A stretch of DNA of 12,057 nt, taken from contig DASUGM010000165.1 of assembly GCA_036274055.1 (NCBI GenBank), positions 1-12,057 on the forward strand. The letters are read 5' to 3'. Under the pieces are notes generated by a model. It was given only the letters and a program-made list of their open reading frames with translations, was not told the origin of the DNA and ran no database searches. Positions 7,128-12,057 of the stretch are shown piece after piece; positions within the stretch are counted from its first letter, which is position 1, and each line of letters starts with the position of its first letter. The translations under genes and the position numbers were made by a program. The DNA is from DASUGM01 sp036274055. GTDB taxonomy: Bacteria > Acidobacteriota > Vicinamibacteria > Vicinamibacterales > SCN-69-37.

Positions 7128-7162
7128 AGAAAAAGGGGCGTTCATCGCCCCTTTTTCTTTTC
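7128..7162. terminator. Strong bidirectional intrinsic terminator
   Basis: A 13-bp perfect stem pairs 7128-7140 with 7146-7158 around the loop TTCAT. The GC core is GGGGCG/CGCCCC, flanked by AAAAA on the left and TTTTT on the right. Reading rightward it ends the transcript of the 17-residue peptide gene. Reading leftward the reverse complement also ends in a T-run, so it can stop transcripts of the convergent HEAT/cyclophilin gene once they pass the 7168-7342 palindrome. Confidence 0.93.
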
Positions 7163-7167
7163 TGGAT

Positions 7168-7342
7168 GGTACTTCGGGTACTTCGGGTACGCGGGGTACT
7201 TCGGGTACATGGAACGAGGCTGCGCCGGGCCTGCTTTCTCCACAGGTACGGCTCATAACGCGTACCTGTGGAGAATGTGGGCCAGCGGCAGCTCGTTCCT
7301 GGTACCTGAAGTACCCCGCGTACCCGAAGTACCCGAAGTACC
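7168..7342. repeat. 175-bp near-palindrome built from 9-bp tandem repeats
   Basis: The outer arms (7168-7208 and 7302-7342, 41 bp each) are inverted copies with a single difference, G7203 opposite T7307, which is a G-U wobble in plus-strand RNA. Each outer arm holds about 4.5 copies of the 9-mer GGTACTTCG, one variant being GGTACGCGG. The inner arms are perfect for 15 bp (7236-7250 against 7261-7275) around the 10-base loop 7251-7260. The middle (7209-7235 against 7276-7301) still pairs in blocks: GGAACGAG/CTCGTTCC, CTGC/GCAG and GGCC/GGCC. It lies between the terminator at 7128-7162 and the 3' end of the convergent HEAT/cyclophilin gene. It contains no gene. It may be a miniature mobile or REP-like element, or an RNA/DNA structural barrier. 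Confidence 0.92.
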
Positions 7343-7376
7343 CGACGAAGGAATGCCCGAAGAACGGACCCGCGCT

Positions 7377-9470
7377 CTAAAACCGGATCCCGTCCCAGAC
7401 CCTGATGCGATCGATGACATCCCAGGGCGAGATCCGGTCGAGCACGTCGAAGCCGTTCACGACCCGGCCAAACACGGTGTATTTGCCGTCGAGATGCGGC
7501 TGCGGCGAGAGCGTGATGAAGAACTGACTGCCGCCCGTATCGCGGCCGTCGATGGCCACCCCGACGGTGCCGCGGATGAAGGGAAGCGCCGAGATCTCGT
7601 CGCGAATCGCATAGCCGGGACCGCCTCTGCCGTCGCCGCGCGGATCGCCGCCCTGAATGACGAAGGCGGGCACCAACCGGTGGACGCGCAGGCCGTTGTA
7701 GAAACCGGCCCGGGCCAGCTCGATGAAGGTGTGCGACGTCACCGGGGCATCTATCACGTTCAGTTCGATTTCTATCGTCCCGAGGCGCGTTTCCAAGAAG
7801 GCGTGCGGCGAGTATTTCGGGTAAAGAAATTCGGCGGACGCGAAGAAGTCGAACGGTTGTCGGAGCGTCGCCGGCCGCAGCGGCTCGGCGGCGGTCTCTC
7901 CGAGTGTTCTCAACAACTCGGCGGCGCGCAGCCGCACCGGCCACTCGCGGTCGGCGAGCGCCCGGCGCAGAACTTCCCTGGCTTCGTCGCCGCCGTACTT
8001 CGCCAGCGCTTCGATGGCCGCGACGCGAGCCGCGTTGCTGCCGTCGCCGTCGCCGCGCGTGTATGCGGCGGCAAGTCTGGTGACGCCGCCATCGGGTCTG
8101 GCGTCGCCGAGCAGTTGGGCTGCGGTGGCGCGAATCGCGAAGTCGGGCGAGTCAATCGCTTCGAACAGCCGTCGGGTGAGCGTCCCGCCCTTGACCTTGG
8201 CCAGCGCCGTCAGCGCCGCGGTGCGGACGCGGAGGTCCTCGTCCTGGGTCAGCTCGTCGAGCCCGACGGCGACGTTGCTGCCCGGAAACATCGCCAGCAC
8301 TTCGGTGAATGTGCGGCGAACGGTCCAGTCGCGGTCGCGGGCGATACCGGACAGCACCAGCAGAAACTTTTCCGGCTCGACGCGTGCCGCCGCCGCCAGC
8401 GCCGCGGAGCGCACCGGCGGCGCGGGATCGTTCAGCAGATCGAGCAGCGGTTCGAAGGCCGACGGCATCGCCGAGACCCCGAGCGCCGTCGCCGCCTCGA
8501 TCAGCAGGTTGAGCGGCGGGCGCTTCACGGCGGTGACGATGGCCAGCAATGGTGCCGCGGCGGCGTCGTTCTTGATCTGTCCGAGCGCGCGCACGGCCGC
8601 GATCCGCACCTTGAGATCAATCTCGTCGCGCCGGGCCAGATCCGCGGCGATCGGCACGAGCCGGGCATCCTTGAGGGTGCCGAGCCCGCGCAGCGCGAAG
8701 CCGGCGGTGTCAACGCTGGTGACCGAGGCCAGTCGGACCAGGGCCGTCGCCGCGCGCGGGTCGCCGATGCGCTGCAGCGCATAAGCCACCGGCCACCACT
8801 GCGAGACCGGCGCGCCGTTGGCATCGAGTGCGACTTTCGCGAGGTCGTCGAACTGATGCAGGCGCACCAGCGCGAACAGCGCGGCGCGGCAAATCTCGAT
8901 CTCCGGCGACTTCGGCCACTCTTCATCGTCAGGCGGGATCGACGCGATCAGCGGCGCGCAGCCGGCGGCGGCAGCGGCCACGGCCGGCGCCGCGGCGGGA
9001 TCCGCGATCAGCCCGAGACCGTCAATCGCGCGCGCCCGCACCAGGCCGGACGGATCGGCAAGCGCGGTGGTCAGCAGGCCGACTCCGGTCTTCGAGCCGA
9101 GCTGGCCGATGGAAAAAGCCGCGGCGGCGCGCACGCCTTCCGACGGATCACCAAGCGCGGCGGCGAGCGTCTCGGCGCCCGCGGTCATGCCGATGCGGCC
9201 GATCGCAATCGCCGCGCCGCGGCGCACGGTCGCGTCTTCGTCGCGCGCGAGCGCGTCGAGATCGGCGCCGGGGACCGACGCGTCGCGCAGCACTCGTTGT
9301 TGCTCGAGACGATGGACCCAGCCGAGTCTGGTCTCGATCGGCGCCACCGGGGCCGGCGGTGCGACTGGCGCCACGACCGGTGCGGGTTTCTTTGCGCCCG
9401 ACGCGCATCCGGCCAACATCGCCGCCATCGCCAGCGCGACGAGCGGCCTCTGGATGTCGCGGCTCCGCAT
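7377..9470 (-). CDS. Lipoprotein with HEAT repeats and C-terminal cyclophilin peptidyl-prolyl isomerase domain
   Basis: The 697-residue product has a signal peptide ending in the lipobox LAGC (19-22), with Cys22 the expected lipidated residue and Ala next to it, which suggests export to the periplasmic side or outer membrane. A Pro/Ala linker (about 25-50) is followed by about 450 residues of alpha-helical HEAT-type repeats, recognisable by recurring units such as DPSEGVRAAAAFSIGQLG. A cyclophilin domain occupies about 554-690. It keeps HRLVPAFVIQGGD (597-609, catalytic Arg598, Gln606), GGSQFFIT (646-653) and LDGKYTVFGRV (660-670), so isomerase activity is expected. The client is unknown, and the HEAT solenoid is presumably the docking surface. 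The ATG at 9470 was chosen because of the signal peptide and the divergent kinase gene, although the frame stays open to 10169. A TACGAT box 6 bases upstream suggests a leaderless message. Confidence 0.93.
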   Translation of the reverse strand: MRSRDIQRPLVALAMAAMLAGCASGAKKPAPVVAPVAPPAPVAPIETRLGWVHRLEQQRVLRDASVPGADLDALARDEDATVRRGAAIAIGRIGMTAGAETLAAALGDPSEGVRAAAAFSIGQLGSKTGVGLLTTALADPSGLVRARAIDGLGLIADPAAAPAVAAAAAGCAPLIASIPPDDEEWPKSPEIEICRAALFALVRLHQFDDLAKVALDANGAPVSQWWPVAYALQRIGDPRAATALVRLASVTSVDTAGFALRGLGTLKDARLVPIAADLARRDEIDLKVRIAAVRALGQIKNDAAAAPLLAIVTAVKRPPLNLLIEAATALGVSAMPSAFEPLLDLLNDPAPPVRSAALAAAARVEPEKFLLVLSGIARDRDWTVRRTFTEVLAMFPGSNVAVGLDELTQDEDLRVRTAALTALAKVKGGTLTRRLFEAIDSPDFAIRATAAQLLGDARPDGGVTRLAAAYTRGDGDGSNAARVAAIEALAKYGGDEAREVLRRALADREWPVRLRAAELLRTLGETAAEPLRPATLRQPFDFFASAEFLYPKYSPHAFLETRLGTIEIELNVIDAPVTSHTFIELARAGFYNGLRVHRLVPAFVIQGGDPRGDGRGGPGYAIRDEISALPFIRGTVGVAIDGRDTGGSQFFITLSPQPHLDGKYTVFGRVVNGFDVLDRISPWDVIDRIRVWDGIRF

Positions 9471-9509
9471 CCCAGTATCGTAGCAGCCGGCTGCTATACT
9501 TCGCGCCAG
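9471..9509. promoter_or_regulatory. Divergent promoter with 16-bp palindrome between the HEAT/cyclophilin and kinase genes
   Basis: The 39-bp spacer holds TAGCAGCCGGCTGCTA (9481-9496), a perfect palindrome. On the plus strand the extended -10 sequence TGCTATACT (9492-9500) overlaps its right edge, 9 bases before the kinase start. On the minus strand TACGAT (9482-9477) touches its left edge, 6 bases before the lipoprotein ATG. No -35 boxes are evident. A regulator binding the dyad would cover both -10 boxes. The arrangement resembles the tgt/ddl spacer, although the dyad sequences differ. Confidence 0.6.
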
Positions 9510-10160
9510 TTGGACTTCCGCTACCTTGCCATCGAAGGCCCGATTGGCCTCGGTAAGACGACGCTGGCCCAACGGCTCGGCGCGCGTCTCGACGCGAACG
9601 TCGTGCTCGACGAACGGCAGAATCCGTTTCTGTCGGATTTCTACGCCGGCCGCGGCGGCGCGGCATTCCAGGCGCAGCTGTTCTTTACGCTCGCCCGCCA
9701 CCGCCAGCTTCTCAATCTGCGCCAGGGTGATCTCTTCAGCCAGGCCACGGTCTGCGACTACCTCTTCGACCGCGATCGCGTCTACGCGTTCATGAACCTC
9801 GACGACAACGAGCTGTTCATCTACCAGCGCCTGTTCGAGCTCGTCGCCCGCGACCTCACCGCGCCCGATGTTGTGATCTACCTCCAGGCGCCAACCGACA
9901 TGCTGAAGCGGCACCTCCGCGACCGCATCCGTCGCGCGGCCGAAGACGACGAGGAGGTGTCGTTGCCGAGCGAGGAATACCTGATCGAGCTCAACGAGGC
10001 CTACAACCATTTCTTTTTCCATTACACGACCACGCCGCTGCTGGTCATCGAGACCTCGCACGTCGACCTCTCGTGGGGCGACGAGGCAATCGACGACGTG
10101 CTCAAGCAGTTGCGGTCGATGGGCCGCGGCACTCAGTACTTCGTGCCCCGGAACCGGTAA
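9510..10160 (+). CDS. Deoxynucleoside kinase family protein (dNK/dGK type)
   Basis: This family phosphorylates deoxynucleosides to monophosphates in the salvage pathway, using ATP. The 216-residue product has a P-loop, GPIGLGKTT (10-18), at the N-terminus. It also has DERQNPFLSDFY (34-45, likely catalytic Glu35), CDYLFDRDRVYA (82-93), YLQAPTD (124-130), and the C-terminal LNEAYNHFFFHYTTTPLLVIETS (161-183) typical of bacterial members. The lid segment (about 134-150) is unusual: the common Arg-x-x-Arg-Gly-Arg-x-x-Glu pattern is replaced by RIRRAAEDDEE. The start is taken as TTG at 9510, because the P-loop begins ten residues later, no ATG or GTG fits, and an extended -10 box lies 9 bases upstream. 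Substrate (dA, dG or dC) cannot be told. The frame is open far upstream, but that part lies antisense to the HEAT gene. Confidence 0.9.
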   Translation: MDFRYLAIEGPIGLGKTTLAQRLGARLDANVVLDERQNPFLSDFYAGRGGAAFQAQLFFTLARHRQLLNLRQGDLFSQATVCDYLFDRDRVYAFMNLDDNELFIYQRLFELVARDLTAPDVVIYLQAPTDMLKRHLRDRIRRAAEDDEEVSLPSEEYLIELNEAYNHFFFHYTTTPLLVIETSHVDLSWGDEAIDDVLKQLRSMGRGTQYFVPRNR

Positions 10161-10226
10161 CCACGGCATTCACACAGTCACCCAACCACCCACTCACCCA
10201 TTCGCATCTGTTAGAGTCCAACTAGC
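10161..10226 (+). promoter_or_regulatory. accDp: Kinase-accD spacer: C-rich, G-poor tract and accD extended -10 box
   Basis: Bases 10172-10200 are C/A-rich with a single G (CACCCAACCACCCACTCACC is the core), which fits a Rho-loading site at the end of the kinase message. On the opposite strand it is a run of GGG/GG blocks. Downstream, TGTTAGAGT (10209-10217) forms an extended -10 element (TGnTANNNT) 9 bases before the accD GTG, the same geometry as the kinase promoter. No -35 box or Shine-Dalgarno is apparent. Confidence 0.45.
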
Positions 10227-11081
<855 letters not shown>

Positions 11082-11101
11082 ATCGACCCCCGTCCCCGCC
11101 G

Positions 11102-12057
11102 ATGACCGCCCGCGACTACCTCATCTCTCTCGAGCTCTTCGGCATCAAGCTGGGCCTCGAGCAGATTCGCGGCCTGGTCGCCGCCCTCGATCATCCCGAC
11201 CGCGCCTTTCCCTCGCTCATCGTCGCCGGCACCAACGGCAAGGGTTCCACGGCGGCCATGATCGAGCGCGGGCTTCGCGCGGCTGGCTACCGGACCGGAC
11301 GCTACACCTCGCCGCATCTGGTCGACATCGAAGAGCGCTTCTGCGTGGATGGCCGGCCGATTTCGGGGGCGACCTTCGATCGGCTCGCAGCCCGAGTGCG
11401 CGAGGCCGCCGCGACGCTGCCTGCGCCGCCGTCGTTCTTCGAAGCAACCACCGCTCTGGCGCTCGACCTCTTCCGCGAGGCGCGCGTTGACGTCGCCGTG
11501 CTGGAAGTCGGCCTTGGTGGCCGCCTCGACGCCACCAACGTCGTCACACCGATTGCCGGCGCGATCACCTCGATTGATTTCGACCACGAACAGTATCTCG
11601 GCCACACGCTCGCCGCGATTGCCGCCGAGAAGGCCGGAGTGATCAAGTCAGACATGCTGATTGCCGTCGCCGACAACGTCGCTGAAGTGGACGACGTGAT
11701 CGCCGCCGCCGCGCGCGCCCATCATGCGGAGCTCGTGCGAGCGACCGACGTCGTGGTTGAACATGCGACGCTCGGTCCGGACGGGCGCATGACCGCGACG
11801 CTGACGACGGCGCAGCGGCGCCATGACGGCGTCACGCTGGCGCTGCGCGGCCGGCATCAGCTCGCCAACGCCACGACCGCGGCGGCGCTGCTCGACGCGC
11901 TGGACGCGCGTGGCCGCCTGCGCGTTCCGGCGGCCGCAGTCCGCACCGGCCTCGCGGACGCGGTCTGGCCGGCGCGACTCGAATTACTCCAGACCGCCGC
12001 CGGACCGATCCTGATCGATGGCGCCCACAATCCGGCCGGCGCCGCGAAGTTGGCGTC
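11102..12057 (+). CDS. folC: Bifunctional folylpolyglutamate synthase / dihydrofolate synthase (partial, 3' end outside window)
   Basis: FolC adds glutamate to dihydropteroate and extends the glutamate tail of folates. The visible 318 codons begin at ATG 11102 and run off the window end with no stop. Motifs in order are the P-loop VAGTNGKGST (about 41-50), YTSPHLVDIEERF (about 68-80), FFEATTALALDLF (about 112-124), LEVGLGGRLDATN (about 134-146), the DFDHEQYLGHTLAAIAAEKAGVIK stretch around 158-181 with the family Mg/lysine region, and ILIDGAHNPAG (about 303-313) linking to the C-terminal Mur-ligase-type domain. About 100 residues are presumably missing. The start has no Shine-Dalgarno, and the right arm of the 11064-11097 hairpin lies directly upstream. 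A DHFS-only enzyme cannot be excluded. Confidence 0.95.
   Translation, partial: MTARDYLISLELFGIKLGLEQIRGLVAALDHPDRAFPSLIVAGTNGKGSTAAMIERGLRAAGYRTGRYTSPHLVDIEERFCVDGRPISGATFDRLAARVREAAATLPAPPSFFEATTALALDLFREARVDVAVLEVGLGGRLDATNVVTPIAGAITSIDFDHEQYLGHTLAAIAAEKAGVIKSDMLIAVADNVAEVDDVIAAAARAHHAELVRATDVVVEHATLGPDGRMTATLTTAQRRHDGVTLALRGRHQLANATTAAALLDALDARGRLRVPAAAVRTGLADAVWPARLELLQTAAGPILIDGAHNPAGAAKLA

Noticed and set aside
7168..7342. CRISPR array or integron attC site as explanation for the repeats
   Set aside because: The 9-bp units are contiguous with no spacers, and there are no cas or integrase genes; the inverted symmetry argues for a palindromic element.
6796..7944. 382-codon minus-strand frame covering the 6.8-7.9 kb region
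   Set aside because: It runs through two terminators and the 175-bp palindrome and overlaps the cyclophilin domain in another frame; Arg-rich shadow.
7209..9509. Upstream extension of the deoxynucleoside kinase frame (a 983-codon reading)
   Set aside because: It runs antisense through the HEAT/cyclophilin gene and translates as low-complexity sequence; the kinase P-loop fixes a start at 9510.
9471..10169. Upstream extension of the HEAT/cyclophilin frame (a 930-codon reading)
   Set aside because: It overlaps the kinase gene on the opposite strand, and the lipoprotein signal peptide starts cleanly at 9470.

Overview
This 12,057-base window comes from a GC-rich bacterial chromosome and carries mostly housekeeping genes. 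Gene content (unfused secD and secF behind tgt-yajC, a HEAT-repeat/cyclophilin lipoprotein, a deoxynucleoside-kinase-family gene next to accD and folC, a tiny lysine-rich peptide) is compatible with an acidobacterial genome of the Vicinamibacteria kind. That placement is an inference from gene style, not a marker-based assignment. No rRNA, tRNA, CRISPR array, transposase or phage gene was seen.

Layout. (1) Positions 60-5536, minus strand: one tight operon, tgt > yajC > secD > secF > uppP > DUF502 membrane protein. Gaps are 3 to 16 bases and the last junction overlaps by 1 base. A perfect 21-bp inverted repeat (1-48) follows the last gene. The operon joins a tRNA-modification enzyme to accessory subunits of the Sec translocon and to the undecaprenyl-pyrophosphate phosphatase that recycles the cell-wall lipid carrier. 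(2) ddl (5587-6747) diverges from tgt across a 50-bp spacer and makes the D-Ala-D-Ala dipeptide, also for peptidoglycan. (3) Positions 6748-7376 hold no conventional gene but are the richest part of the window. They contain a near-consensus sigma-70 promoter, an intrinsic terminator about 80 bases downstream of it (a candidate small RNA or attenuated leader), a 17-residue lysine-rich peptide gene with a strong ribosome binding site, a near-perfect bidirectional terminator, and a 175-bp near-palindrome built partly of 9-bp tandem repeats. (4) Positions 7377-9470, minus strand: a lipoprotein with many HEAT repeats and a C-terminal cyclophilin domain. It diverges from a deoxynucleoside kinase gene (9510-10160) across a 39-bp spacer that holds a 16-bp palindrome between two -10-like boxes. 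(5) Plus strand: accD (10227-11081), then folC (11102 to past the window end), with a 16-bp hairpin spanning the accD stop codon.

A recurring feature is that most transcription units appear to begin with leaderless or near-leaderless mRNAs. A TANNNT-like -10 box lies 6 to 11 bases before the start codon of tgt, ddl, the HEAT/cyclophilin gene, the kinase and accD, and four of these five starts are GTG or TTG. The candidate undescribed items are the 6768-6885 RNA, the 17-residue peptide and the 175-bp palindrome. All other calls are well-known families.
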